This document shows, one piece after another, positions 34,730 through 43,156 of a stretch of DNA of 64,000 bases. Location of the stretch: NCBI RefSeq assembly GCF_001427905.1, contig NZ_LMEF01000032.1:232401-296400 (forward strand), written 5' to 3'. Each line of letters starts with the position of its first letter. Positions within the stretch are counted from its first letter, which is position 1. The position numbers and the translations under genes were made by a program. The notes beneath the pieces are model-generated. The model did not search any database. It was not told the origin of the DNA and was given only the letters and a program-made list of their open reading frames with translations. The stretch comes from Flavobacterium sp. Root420 (lineage in GTDB: Bacteria; Bacteroidota; Bacteroidia; Flavobacteriales; Flavobacteriaceae).

Positions 34730-36624
34730 TATGATTTTAAAGTGTATTTATTATTCGCTTGTATGGTAATATGATTGTTTTCTAATAATTCCTGAAGTAC
34801 CGAAACAATATCGTTGGCATCCAGTTTTATTTGGGTCTGAATTTCTCTCGAAGTCAATGCGGCCGATTTTAATAAATGCAAAATTTTATCAGCAATCGAA
34901 TCGGCTTCCGTAATTTTTCCTTTTTGAGTAATACAATAAGAGCAGACGCCACAATTCTCTGTTGTTTCTTCTCCAAAATAATCCAAAACCAATCGGTTTT
35001 TGCAGGTTTTGTTTTCCTTAATATAATATAAGACAGACATCAACTGTTCTTTTTTAAGCTGATTCTGTTTCTCCAAATATTTAGAAACTCGATTTATGGT
35101 TAAATCATCTTCACGAACTTCATTGAATAATATAGTCGCGTCGTTATTTTTAGATTTGTATTCGATGATTTCTTTTTCTCTCAGCTTTTCTAAAACAGCC
35201 GAAACCTGTTCTTCTGTATGATGGGACTTTTTTGCAATTAACGAAAGATTAAAAGGTGTTTTCATTTCGTAAACTCCCGGATACGTTCTTAAAATTGCCA
35301 GTATGATTTCTTCATCATTTGGATTCAGACTCATATACCGAATCACTTCTTTTGATTCGATTAAAAACTGCATCGTAATCTTCTCTGAAAATTCCTGAGA
35401 CATTGTAATAATTCCCTGTTGATTAAGGAATTGCAATGCATTATAGGTTTTTAGAGTAGGGAAGTCGTATTTGTTACAAAAATGATTCAGTTTAAATGAA
35501 AAAGAATCGTCCAATCCTTCGCCGTAAGCAATCTGAAAATAATTGCAAAGTTTCACATACATCGTTTTCAAAAACTTCTTATCAGGCAAAACACTCAAAA
35601 ATTGTTGCTCTGTCTGATTGGCGTCTGCATTATTAAAAAGCAATACCGAAAAAGCTTTTTCGCCATTTCGTCCCGCTCTCCCGGATTCTTGATAATAATT
35701 TTCCAGATTTTCAGGTAACTGTGTATGAATAACTGTTTTTACATTGTCTTTGTCAATTCCCATTCCAAATGCATTCGTGGCCACAATAACTTGCGCTTGT
35801 TCGGACATCCACAATTGCATGTTTTTGTCTTTTTCTTTTGCAGAAAGTCCGCCATGATAATAAGTCGCCTTAAATCCTAGCGATTGTAGTTGTGTCGACA
35901 TATTGAGGCACGATTTACGATTTCGTACATATATAATAGAAGGCTGTGGATTTTTCTTTAGAATTTGTTCGGTACGATACAATTTGTCTTCGATTTCAAA
36001 AACCATGTACGCGATATTTTTTCTTTCAAAAGATTGTTGGAAAAAATTAGGATCTTTCAAGCCCAACTCCGTTTTAATGTCCTCAATAACTCTCGGAGTC
36101 GCCGTTGCTGTCAAAGCTAAAAACGGAATCTTCGGAAAATACTTTTTGAGTTCTGAAATCTTCAAATACGCCGGACGAAAATCGTGTCCCCATTGCGAAA
36201 CACAATGCGCTTCATCAATAGCAATTAAGTTTATAGGAAGATCTTTGATGCGTTCTAAAATCCAGTCTGATTGTAAACGCTCTGGAGAAAGGTATAAAAA
36301 CTTGTAATTTCCGTGTTGACAATTATCAAGAAGATCAATGATTTCTTCTGTATGAATTCCGCCGGTAAGTGCAATCGCTTTAATATCCCGCTTTTGCAAA
36401 TTCGCCACCTGATCTTTCATCAAAGCAATCAAAGGCGAAACCACCAAGCAAATACCTTCCTGCATCATCGCCGGAACCTGAAAACAAATTGATTTTCCGC
36501 CACCGGTTGGTAAAAGGGCAAAAGTATCCTGACCATCCAAAACCGAGTCAATAATCTCCTTTTGCAACGGTCTAAAACTGTCGTGTTTCCAGTATTTTAA
36601 AAGAATTTCTTGCGCTTCTGGCAT
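34729..36624 (-). CDS. recQ: ATP-dependent DNA helicase RecQ-type
   Basis: A 631-residue superfamily 2 helicase: motif 0 FRPLQKEII, Walker A LLPTGGGKS, DEAH in IAIDEAHCVSQWGHDFRP, motif III LALTATATP, motif VI QESGRAGRNG. A zinc-binding Cys set (CKNRLVLDYF...ENCGVCSYC) and a short winged-helix region follow. There is no HRDC domain, which fits the shorter RecQ form of Bacteroidota. It is upstream of and coupled to fmt. Confidence 0.92.
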   Translation of the reverse strand: MPEAQEILLKYWKHDSFRPLQKEIIDSVLDGQDTFALLPTGGGKSICFQVPAMMQEGICLVVSPLIALMKDQVANLQKRDIKAIALTGGIHTEEIIDLLDNCQHGNYKFLYLSPERLQSDWILERIKDLPINLIAIDEAHCVSQWGHDFRPAYLKISELKKYFPKIPFLALTATATPRVIEDIKTELGLKDPNFFQQSFERKNIAYMVFEIEDKLYRTEQILKKNPQPSIIYVRNRKSCLNMSTQLQSLGFKATYYHGGLSAKEKDKNMQLWMSEQAQVIVATNAFGMGIDKDNVKTVIHTQLPENLENYYQESGRAGRNGEKAFSVLLFNNADANQTEQQFLSVLPDKKFLKTMYVKLCNYFQIAYGEGLDDSFSFKLNHFCNKYDFPTLKTYNALQFLNQQGIITMSQEFSEKITMQFLIESKEVIRYMSLNPNDEEIILAILRTYPGVYEMKTPFNLSLIAKKSHHTEEQVSAVLEKLREKEIIEYKSKNNDATILFNEVREDDLTINRVSKYLEKQNQLKKEQLMSVLYYIKENKTCKNRLVLDYFGEETTENCGVCSYCITQKGKITEADSIADKILHLLKSAALTSREIQTQIKLDANDIVSVLQELLENNHITIQANNKYTLKS

Positions 36625-36689
36625 CGGTCTTGTTTTAAAGTTAAAAAATTTAGAAATCAGTTTCTAGTTTTGCAACTTTAACCAAATGC

Positions 36690-37223
36690 CTAAATTTTAT
36701 CTAAGATATAAAGAATTCTGTTCTCCACCGTATCTTTAGGCACTTCAATTAAATTGTAACCGTATTTTTTATACGTTTCAACAAGGTGCTTCTGGATTGT
36801 TAAAGCCTGTTCAAAATTTTCGTAACGCTCAGTATCGCTTTCGTAAATTTCCTCCCAAGGCGGTAAAATAAAAGTTTTAGAATATTTAAAATTTTCGCAG
36901 GCTTTTGTAAAATGTATCGGATATTCATCGCCAATATAATCCATATAAGCGACAACATCCGGAATTCCGCGATCTATAAAAACTACATTGTCAGGTTCTT
37001 CAAGGGCATTTTCGAATTGTTTAATTCTGCCTTCCAATAACATTTCGCTAAACAATAAAGGTTGTTCCAGGAACAATTGTTCTATGCCGCGTTGTTGCGC
37101 TTCGAGCGTAACTTGTCTTGAAATTTCAGGGTAACAACAGTAGCCACGAGCTACCAATTCGTTGATCAGAGTAGATTTTCCCGTTCCCGGGCCACCAATG
37201 AGAACTATGATTTCTTTTTGCAC
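36690..37223 (-). CDS. P-loop ATPase/kinase-like protein (AAA_28-like)
   Basis: A 177-residue protein: Walker A GGPGTGKST at about 9-17, an Asp in VVFIDRGIPDVVAYMDYIGD (Walker B region) and a C-terminal Arg-containing RILYILDKI. The group resembles small predicted nucleotide kinases; substrate unknown. It is 66 bp upstream of recQ on the same strand. Confidence 0.75.
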   Translation of the reverse strand: MQKEIIVLIGGPGTGKSTLINELVARGYCCYPEISRQVTLEAQQRGIEQLFLEQPLLFSEMLLEGRIKQFENALEEPDNVVFIDRGIPDVVAYMDYIGDEYPIHFTKACENFKYSKTFILPPWEEIYESDTERYENFEQALTIQKHLVETYKKYGYNLIEVPKDTVENRILYILDKI

Positions 37224-37310
37224 TTTCTTAAAATAAAGCGCAAATTTACCTAAACTTATTGGTATTTAAAAAGATTATTTTGCCTGAAGCGAATGATTTC
37301 GCAATTTTGG

Positions 37311-37388
37311 AGGTATGGATTCCTGCTTTCGGCTATATCTTTTATGGCGAACCCCGCCATAAAAAGGATATCGCCTCAATCAGGGCTA
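37311..37388. repeat. hairpin element TCCTGCTTTCGGC...TCAGGGCTAG, copy 1
   Basis: TTTTATGGCG (37340-37349) pairs with CGCCATAAAA (37355-37364); further ATATC/GATAT pairing flanks it. Outer sequences TCCTGCT and TCAGGGCTAG recur in the copy at 63391, and GGCTATATCTTTT with AAAAAGGATATCGC resembles the copy at 43157. Confidence 0.75.
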
Positions 37389-37443
37389 GTTAGGAAATAT
37401 GGTTTTATTTTTGGAAAGATTTACAATATTGTGTTCTCCTGCA

Positions 37444-37458
37444 AGGTTTTCAAAACCT
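37444..37458. repeat. short palindrome AGGTTTTcAAAACCT
   Basis: Perfect 7-bp arms around one base, one of several different palindromes in this 575-bp intergenic stretch. Confidence 0.6.
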
Positions 37459-37505
37459 AGACGTATGTAAAAGACTAGAATAGACAAAGCCAAATGCTCT
37501 CTAAA

Positions 37506-37543
37506 TTTCATGTAGACAGGACTTTAGTCCAGTTTACATGAAA
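37506..37543. repeat. 38-bp inverted repeat
   Basis: TTTCATGTAGACAGGACT pairs with AGTCCAGTTTACATGAAA, 18 bp per arm with two mismatches and a 2-bp centre. Confidence 0.8.
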
Positions 37544-37561
37544 ATATAATAAAGACATTTA

Positions 37562-37714
37562 GTCCCAGCGGGACGTCATATTTATAGAAAAAAATATAAG
37601 GTTGTTTTATACAGCCCCATCGGGGTGGCATGTTTGGAATCGACATATCGCTCCGATGGAGCTATTGAATATCAAACGTAAAAATTAGCTATAAACATTT
37701 TGCTCCGCTGGAGC
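37562..37714. repeat. four 13-bp palindromes at regular spacing
   Basis: GTCCCAGCGGGAC (37562), GCCCCATCGGGGT (37614), GCTCCGATGGAGC (37650) and GCTCCGCTGGAGC (37702) all have 4-5-bp arms and 3-nt centres. Spacing is 52, 36 and 52 bp. They stand out as G/C-rich islands in A/T-rich DNA. Confidence 0.8.
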
Positions 37715-37798
37715 TTTGCGCTTCTAATTTTGAATATTCCTTGTTTAAAACCAAGTATTATGAACTAATTTGTCTTAGATTTAGCCAAAAATTTTCCA

Positions 37799-38404
37799 TC
37801 ATTTCTTTTTAATTTCTCCTGAAACCAATCTTGGGTTGTCTTCAATTTGGTTCCCATCAAAATCTAGAACATATTCATTTGATTCAAAATCGAATAATCT
37901 TATTACGTTATCTTCAATATTAAATTCTGTTTTGCCTTCAGGATTTATCCAAATATCTCTTCCTCCAAAACGCCAAACAATTTCACCTTCTCTTGTAATT
38001 CGTAATATTTCTAATTCGCCATGTATTACAAAATCTTTTTCAAGTTTATAAATGCTCAAATTTGTAAAATGATCAAACTCTTTTTGCCATATTAATTCTA
38101 GAGACGGAATTTCTAAACAATAAATTTTATTACAAACGCAAATCCATATTTTGTCATTTTCAATAATAAATGAATTATCATAAACTCCAGTTGCTCCACC
38201 AATTTCGCCAATTATAGCATTAGAAATTTCGGTTTCAAATTCTTTAATGATAATTGCATGTTTGCTTGTGGTATTAAAACTTTCTTGATAATAATCTTCA
38301 TGAAAAAAAACCTTATTATATTGGCGTAAATTTTTAACTGAATTAAAAATGTAATTAGGCTCATCAAGAACTTCAATTTCAAAACTTTTATATTGTTGTT
38401 TCAT
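37799..38404 (-). CDS. uncharacterised beta-rich protein
   Basis: A 201-residue soluble protein without signal peptide. The segment from about residue 80 has propeller-like strands (IENDKIWICVCNKIYCLEIP, LIWQKEF, GEIVWRFGGRD) reminiscent of YVTN/PQQ-type repeats. Homologous hypothetical proteins exist in Flavobacteria, but no function is known to me. It is 18 bp downstream of the esterase gene on the same strand. Confidence 0.5.
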   Translation of the reverse strand: MKQQYKSFEIEVLDEPNYIFNSVKNLRQYNKVFFHEDYYQESFNTTSKHAIIIKEFETEISNAIIGEIGGATGVYDNSFIIENDKIWICVCNKIYCLEIPSLELIWQKEFDHFTNLSIYKLEKDFVIHGELEILRITREGEIVWRFGGRDIWINPEGKTEFNIEDNVIRLFDFESNEYVLDFDGNQIEDNPRLVSGEIKKK

Positions 38405-38422
38405 ATCTAATTATAAAATTAA

Positions 38423-39337
38423 TCACTCACAAAACAAATATTTCCCAGAATCAATACCTTTCTTCTTAGAAGGAACAATCAAATGCGATTCGAATTTCTT
38501 TCCTTTCAAAACATCATTCACAAAATCCAAAACATATTGTTTTCCATCATGAAAAAGATAGCCCGAAAATTCATGTCCACCACCACAAAACGTAATGAGC
38601 TCAATATCTTTATGTAAATCAAGCATATGATTGTAGACCGCATACGATCCAAAAAGAATTAACCAGCCCGAAGCGTTTGTTGGACAGGAGCGATGCGAAC
38701 CTGCAGCGTACGGAACCGTATTGTCATTGTTTCCATGTGCTAACAACATCGGTATTGCTTTTTCTTTCATAATTAAATTGATATCCTGAATTGCTCCGGA
38801 ACCTCCAATGAAACCTGCGTATTTAAAGTTTTCCGGTAAATTGTTTTTGTATAAATTCATGAGTTTATAATCCCAAAACGAAGCGTGAAAACCAATTTCT
38901 GCACCCGCACTAATTCCGGAGATAAAGATTTTTGAAGCATCAAGATTGTATTTAGCAGCGTTTTCAATCAAAAAAGAAGTCGCCTGCCACATATCGCTTA
39001 CGCCAATTTGGATTGCTTTTATTTTCTCAGTTAGAGTTCCTTTGCAGCCGAAATCTTTTCCTTTCATGTATAAACTGTATGAAATGCTGGCAACCGCATA
39101 ACCGTTTTTCGCCATAAATATTCCAAATTCTTTTTCGCTGGTTCGTTCCCCACCAGAAAATCCTCCGCCAAAAGCAAAAATCACCAACGGAATTTTTTCA
39201 TTTGATTTTTTCTCAGGCAAATACAAATCTAAATCCAATTTGATGGTATCGTTCTGGAAATAAGTGATCGTTTTGATTTCCTGTGCTTCAATGTTGGTAA
39301 AAGTGAGTGCGATAAAAAGTAAAAGGATTTTTTTCAT
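38423..39337 (-). CDS. secreted alpha/beta hydrolase (esterase/lipase-like)
   Basis: About 304 aa from the ATG at 39337, which gives a signal peptide (MKKILLLFIALTFTNIEAQ); an upstream extension of 37 codons crosses a repeat and is rejected. FAFGGGFSGGERTS is the oxyanion block, GISAGAEIGFHASF the nucleophile elbow with Ser, Asp follows in HGNNDNTVPYAAG and His in CGGGHEFSGY. Likely an esterase acting outside the cytoplasm; substrate unknown. Confidence 0.8.
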   Translation of the reverse strand: MKKILLLFIALTFTNIEAQEIKTITYFQNDTIKLDLDLYLPEKKSNEKIPLVIFAFGGGFSGGERTSEKEFGIFMAKNGYAVASISYSLYMKGKDFGCKGTLTEKIKAIQIGVSDMWQATSFLIENAAKYNLDASKIFISGISAGAEIGFHASFWDYKLMNLYKNNLPENFKYAGFIGGSGAIQDINLIMKEKAIPMLLAHGNNDNTVPYAAGSHRSCPTNASGWLILFGSYAVYNHMLDLHKDIELITFCGGGHEFSGYLFHDGKQYVLDFVNDVLKGKKFESHLIVPSKKKGIDSGKYLFCE

Positions 39338-39351
39338 TGTAATATGTTTTT

Positions 39352-39426
39352 TAATCTCGCAAAGGCGCAAAGTCAAATAAGAAAATTTAAAGAAAAACTT
39401 TGCGACTCTGCGACTTTGCGAGATTA
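39352..39426. repeat. CGCAAAG 8-bp-phased inverted repeat
   Basis: TAATCTCGCAAAG (39352-39364) pairs perfectly with CTTTGCGAGATTA (39414-39426). Inside, CGCAAAG words recur at 8-bp spacing: two on the left arm, and three (CTTTGCGA, CTCTGCGA, CTTTGCGA) on the right. It lies in the leader of the esterase gene. Confidence 0.85.
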
Positions 39427-39507
39427 TTTCTACGTAATGTTTTCTCAAATATAAGAGGAAATTTTACAAAGAAATAATGTCATAAAGTTTTTTTCTCTGC
39501 ACCTTTG

Positions 39508-39523
39508 TCCCGAAGCTTCGGGA
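39508..39523. repeat. 16-bp perfect palindrome TCCCGAAGCTTCGGGA
   Basis: A perfect palindrome between divergent genes. A related CCCGAGCCTTCGGG hairpin is in the repeat at 63391. Confidence 0.7.
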
Positions 39524-39581
39524 TTGTATCGTTGAACCTTTTTTCAAAGAAAAAAATCTAAAAAATCTGAAATCAAAACCG

Positions 39582-39589
39582 TATATTTG
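39582..39589 (+). promoter_or_regulatory. TATATTTG -7 box, DUF493 operon
   Basis: Exact TAnnTTTG match 19 bp before the start codon at 39609; no good -33 TTG. Confidence 0.45.
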
Positions 39590-39608
39590 CGTTTATTTTT
39601 AATTACGA

Positions 39609-39905
39609 ATGGAGAACGATAAAGAAAAAAACACCGCCGAATTTTACGAAAGATTAAAGGTTGAGTTGGATAATTCAAATACTTGGCCAGCAGAATATTT
39701 GTATAAATTTATAATGCCTTCGGTAGGTGATAATGTTGAGCGAGTTGAAAAAGCTTTTGACAACATGGGCGCGGTTATCAGAACAACAAAATCTAAAACC
39801 GGTAAATTTACCAGTGTTTCTATAGATGTTACAATGCATAGCTCTGACGAAGTGATTGGCAAATACAAAGAAGTATCTACAATAGAAGGTATAGTTTCAT
39901 TATAA
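39609..39905 (+). CDS. DUF493 (YbeD-like) protein
   Basis: A 98-residue protein with the ferredoxin-like DUF493 pattern: LYKFIMPSVGDNVERVEKAF and KTGKFTSVSIDVTMHSSDEV. YbeD, the E. coli relative, has no settled function though an allosteric regulatory role has been proposed. It starts the unit DUF493 - DUF4290 - murA (2-bp gap to the next gene). Confidence 0.85.
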   Translation: MENDKEKNTAEFYERLKVELDNSNTWPAEYLYKFIMPSVGDNVERVEKAFDNMGAVIRTTKSKTGKFTSVSIDVTMHSSDEVIGKYKEVSTIEGIVSL

Positions 39906-39907
39906 TT

Positions 39908-40630
39908 ATGGTCGAAAAATATAAAAAAGAAGTCGCAAATGACGTTGTTTTTAACTTAGAATACAATTCTGAAAGACAGCGTTTACTTATTCCTGAATAT
40001 GGTCGTCATTTGCAAAAACTGATTGATCAGGCTACTATTATTGAAGATGCCGAAACGCGCAATAAAGCTGCAAAATACATCATTCAGGTTATGGGAAGTC
40101 TGAATCCGCATTTGCGTGATGTACCAGATTTTCAGCATAAATTATGGGATCAGCTTTTTATCATGTCTGATTTTAAATTAGATGTAGAATCGCCATATCC
40201 AATTCCTTCAAGAGATGTATTGCAGTTAAAACCAGACGTTTTACAATATCCTCAAAACTTCCCGAAATATAGATTTTACGGTAATAATATCAAATATATG
40301 ATTGATGTTGCCAATAAATGGGAAGATGGTGAAATGAAAAATGCATTGGTTTTAGTAATCGCTAATCACATGAAAAAATCATACTTAAGCTGGAACAAAG
40401 ACACAGTAAAAGATGATGTGATTTTCGAACATTTATTTGAATTGTCAGGCGGAAAAATCAATTTGTTGCAAAGCACAGAAGAGCTTTTAAACACAACTGA
40501 TTTATTGCGTACGAACAAACGTATGTCGAATAAAATTACACCACCAGGCCAACCAAAAATCCAAAGTAACAAAAACAATAAAGGCCCGGGGAAACCAAAA
40601 CCTTTTCAAAAAAACAATAATCAGAAATAA
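39908..40630 (+). CDS. DUF4290 protein
   Basis: A 240-residue helical cytoplasmic protein of a Bacteroidota-specific family: LIPEYGRHLQKLIDQA, then NPHLRDVPDFQHKLWDQLF and LVIANHMKKSYLSWNKD are conserved blocks. The C-terminal 40 residues are a basic, Pro/Asn/Lys-rich disordered tail. Function unknown; the constant position ahead of murA suggests a link to cell-wall synthesis (inference). Confidence 0.85.
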   Translation: MVEKYKKEVANDVVFNLEYNSERQRLLIPEYGRHLQKLIDQATIIEDAETRNKAAKYIIQVMGSLNPHLRDVPDFQHKLWDQLFIMSDFKLDVESPYPIPSRDVLQLKPDVLQYPQNFPKYRFYGNNIKYMIDVANKWEDGEMKNALVLVIANHMKKSYLSWNKDTVKDDVIFEHLFELSGGKINLLQSTEELLNTTDLLRTNKRMSNKITPPGQPKIQSNKNNKGPGKPKPFQKNNNQK

Positions 40631-40638
40631 AAAAAGGT

Positions 40639-40711
40639 GCTAAGATACTAAGATACTAAGCTACTAAGATTTTTAGCTCAGAACCTTAGAACCTCAGAAC
40701 CTCAGAACCTA
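40639..40711. repeat. four-plus-four octamer inverted array, nCTRAGnn
   Basis: Left arm: CTAAG occurs four times at exactly 8-bp spacing (CTAAGATA, CTAAGATA, CTAAGCTA, CTAAGATT). Right arm: AGAACCTT, AGAACCTC, AGAACCTC, AGAACCTA, whose complement contains CTAAG or CTGAG four times at 8-bp spacing. The array lies between DUF4290 and murA and so is transcribed. Confidence 0.85.
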
Positions 40712-40721
40712 AAAGAGAAAT

Positions 40722-42035
40722 ATGGGAATTTTTAAAATCGAAGGAGGAATTCCTTTAAAAGGAGAAATCACTCCGCAAGGAGCAAAAAATGAGGCATTAC
40801 AAATTTTATGTGCTGTGCTTTTAACAGGAGATAAAGTAACAATTAATAATATTCCCGATATTATTGACATCAATAAATTAATCACTTTGTTGGGTAATTT
40901 AGGAGTTAAAATTCAACGCAATGGACCGGGTTCGATTACGTTTCAGGCCGATGAGGTTAATGTTGGATATTTAGAAACAGAAGCTTTCAAAAAAGAAGGT
41001 GGAGCACTTCGTGGTTCTATTATGATTGTTGGACCACTTTTGGCCCGTTTCGGAAAAGGATATATTCCTAAACCGGGTGGAGATAAAATTGGCCGTCGTA
41101 GATTAGATACACACTTTGAAGGTTTTATTAACCTTGGAGCAAAATTCAGATATAACAGAGAAGATCACTTTTATGGTGTAGAAACTCCGGAAGAAGGATT
41201 GAAAGGAACAGACATGTTACTTGACGAAGCCTCTGTTACAGGAACTGCAAATATTGTTATGGCAGCTGTTTTGGCAAAAGGACAAACTACAGTTTACAAC
41301 GCTGCCTGCGAACCATATTTACAGCAATTGTGTAAAATGTTGAATTCAATGGGAGCTAAAATTACCGGAGTTGGTTCAAACTTATTGACTATTGAAGGTG
41401 TTGAAAGTCTTGGAGGTTGTGAGCACAGAATACTTCCAGATATGATTGAAATCGGTTCCTGGATTGGTCTTGCAGCTATGACAAAAAGCGAAATCACGAT
41501 CAAAAATGTAAGTTGGGAAAATTTAGGTTTGATTCCGAATACTTTTAGAAAATTAGGAATTACGATCGAAAAGCGTGGTGATGATATTTACATTCCAGCT
41601 CACAAAGACGGATACGAAGTAAAAACAGATATTGACGGATCCATTTTAACTATTGCCGATGCGCCTTGGCCAGGATTTACACCTGACTTGTTGAGTATCG
41701 TTTTGGTTGTGGCTACACAAGCAAAAGGGGATGTTTTAATTCACCAAAAAATGTTCGAAAGCCGTTTGTTTTTCGTGGATAAATTAATCGATATGGGAGC
41801 AAAAATTATGTTGTGCGATCCGCACAGAGCAGTGGTTATGGGGCATAATTTCGAATCTCAACTAAAAGCGACAACAATGTCTTCTCCGGATATTCGTGCC
41901 GGAATTTCATTATTAATCGCAGCTCTTTCGGCAAAAGGTACAAGTATAATTCAAAATATCGAACAAATTGACCGTGGATACGAGCGTATCGATGAGCGTT
42001 TGAGAGCTATTGGTGCTAAAATCGTGCGCGAGTAA
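40722..42035 (+). CDS. murA: UDP-N-acetylglucosamine 1-carboxyvinyltransferase
   Basis: First committed enzyme of peptidoglycan synthesis, 437 aa. Conserved GAKNEAL at about 20-26 has catalytic Lys22; the C-terminal block ends RGYERIDERLRAIGAKI. The loop normally carrying catalytic Cys (Cys115 in E. coli) reads KPGGDKIGRRRLDTHF, with Asp at residue 121. A Cys-to-Asp change at this site is known from other bacteria to keep activity but prevent fosfomycin alkylation. Confidence 0.95.
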   Translation: MGIFKIEGGIPLKGEITPQGAKNEALQILCAVLLTGDKVTINNIPDIIDINKLITLLGNLGVKIQRNGPGSITFQADEVNVGYLETEAFKKEGGALRGSIMIVGPLLARFGKGYIPKPGGDKIGRRRLDTHFEGFINLGAKFRYNREDHFYGVETPEEGLKGTDMLLDEASVTGTANIVMAAVLAKGQTTVYNAACEPYLQQLCKMLNSMGAKITGVGSNLLTIEGVESLGGCEHRILPDMIEIGSWIGLAAMTKSEITIKNVSWENLGLIPNTFRKLGITIEKRGDDIYIPAHKDGYEVKTDIDGSILTIADAPWPGFTPDLLSIVLVVATQAKGDVLIHQKMFESRLFFVDKLIDMGAKIMLCDPHRAVVMGHNFESQLKATTMSSPDIRAGISLLIAALSAKGTSIIQNIEQIDRGYERIDERLRAIGAKIVRE

Positions 42036-42041
42036 AAAATA

Positions 42042-42196
42042 TTTGCCACGACACGAGCGAAAGCGAACTGGCGAAGCAATTCACGAATTAAACGAAGATT
42101 AAGATTGTGTTTTATTGCACTAATTTTTTAAATAAAATTAGTGTAATTAAATACTAAAAAATCAGATTTTGTATAATACGTGAATTCGTGGCGAAA
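42042..42196. repeat. GCCACGA interspersed inverted repeat, copy 2
   Basis: Starts TTTGCCACGA (42042-42051) and ends TCGTGGCGAAA (42186-42196), complementary but for one change. The left 35 bp match copy 1 at 5902. The interior has a second inverted pair, ACTAATTTTTTAAA and TTTAAATAAAATTAGTG-like sequence around 42119-42143. Confidence 0.75.
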
Positions 42197-42208
42197 AAAA
42201 TAGTCTAA

Positions 42209-43084
42209 ATGACAAATGAACAAAAAGCTATAAAAGCTACTTATTTTAGTATAGCTGGAAACACCTGCTTGGCCATCTTAAAAGGGCTAGCAGGTTTTTT
42301 TGGCAATTCTTATGCCTTGATTGCAGATGCAATTGAGTCGACTGCAGACATATTCTCCTCTTTTTTAGTTTTAGTTGGAATAAAATATTCAAACAAACCG
42401 GCAGATGAAAATCATCCGTATGGACATGGTCGCGCAGAACCTTTATTTACATTTTTGGTTGTTGGGTTTTTAATTACTTCGGCAACAATTATTGCTTACG
42501 AAAGTATCGGTAATATTCAGACTGCACATGATTTGCCAAAGTCCTGGACATTATATGTGTTGGGCGCAATTATAATCTGGAAAGAATATTCATTTCGCGT
42601 CGTAATGAAACGAAGCAAACAAACCAATAGCTCGTCATTAGCAGCAGATGCATGGCATCATCGCAGTGATGCAATTACTTCGGTAGCGGCGTTTATCGGT
42701 ATTTCGGTCGCACTGTTTATGGGAAAAGGTTACGAATCAGCAGATGATTGGGCGGCACTTTTTGCTGCTTTTTTTATCTTATACAACAGCTATAAAATTT
42801 TTAGACCGGCACTCGGTGAAATCATGGACGAAAATCTAAATGATGATTTAGTTGAAGAAATTCGTGTTACAGCTTTAATGGTTGAGGGTATTCTTGGAAC
42901 TGAAAAATGCTTTATCCGAAAAGCCGGAATGAAATTTCATGTTGATCTTCATGCTATAGTTTCGGCTAAAATTTCAGTAAAAGAAGGACATGATTTATCA
43001 CATAAATTACAAGATACTCTAAAAGAGAAAATACCTCAGTTAGGGAATGTTTTGATTCATATTGAGCCAGATGATTATCACTAG
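42209..43084 (+). CDS. cation diffusion facilitator transporter
   Basis: Zn/Fe/Mn-exporting CDF protein, 291 aa. Helix 2 has the metal site LIADAIESTADIFSS; helix 5 has the second site AWHHRSDAITS (HxxxD). HPYGHGRAEPL follows helix 2. The C-terminal cytoplasmic domain (about 205-291) contains FHVDLHAIV and a final HIEPDD. The exact metal is not decided by these motifs. Own terminator downstream. Confidence 0.92.
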   Translation: MTNEQKAIKATYFSIAGNTCLAILKGLAGFFGNSYALIADAIESTADIFSSFLVLVGIKYSNKPADENHPYGHGRAEPLFTFLVVGFLITSATIIAYESIGNIQTAHDLPKSWTLYVLGAIIIWKEYSFRVVMKRSKQTNSSSLAADAWHHRSDAITSVAAFIGISVALFMGKGYESADDWAALFAAFFILYNSYKIFRPALGEIMDENLNDDLVEEIRVTALMVEGILGTEKCFIRKAGMKFHVDLHAIVSAKISVKEGHDLSHKLQDTLKEKIPQLGNVLIHIEPDDYH

Positions 43085-43111
43085 GGAGAAGGTTCAAAGG
43101 TTTTAAATTTT

Positions 43112-43155
43112 AAAAAATCCGTTTATTCTTTTTAAAAAGAGTAAGCGGATTTTTT
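43112..43155 (+). terminator. terminator of the CDF gene
   Basis: AAAAAATCCGTTTA (43112-43125) pairs with TAAGCGGATTTTTT (43142-43155), one G-T pair, with a T tract. Confidence 0.8.
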
Positions 43156-43156
43156 T

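Noticed and set aside
40639..40711. CRISPR array
   Set aside because: The units are 8 bp, with no 20-40-bp spacers and no cas genes.
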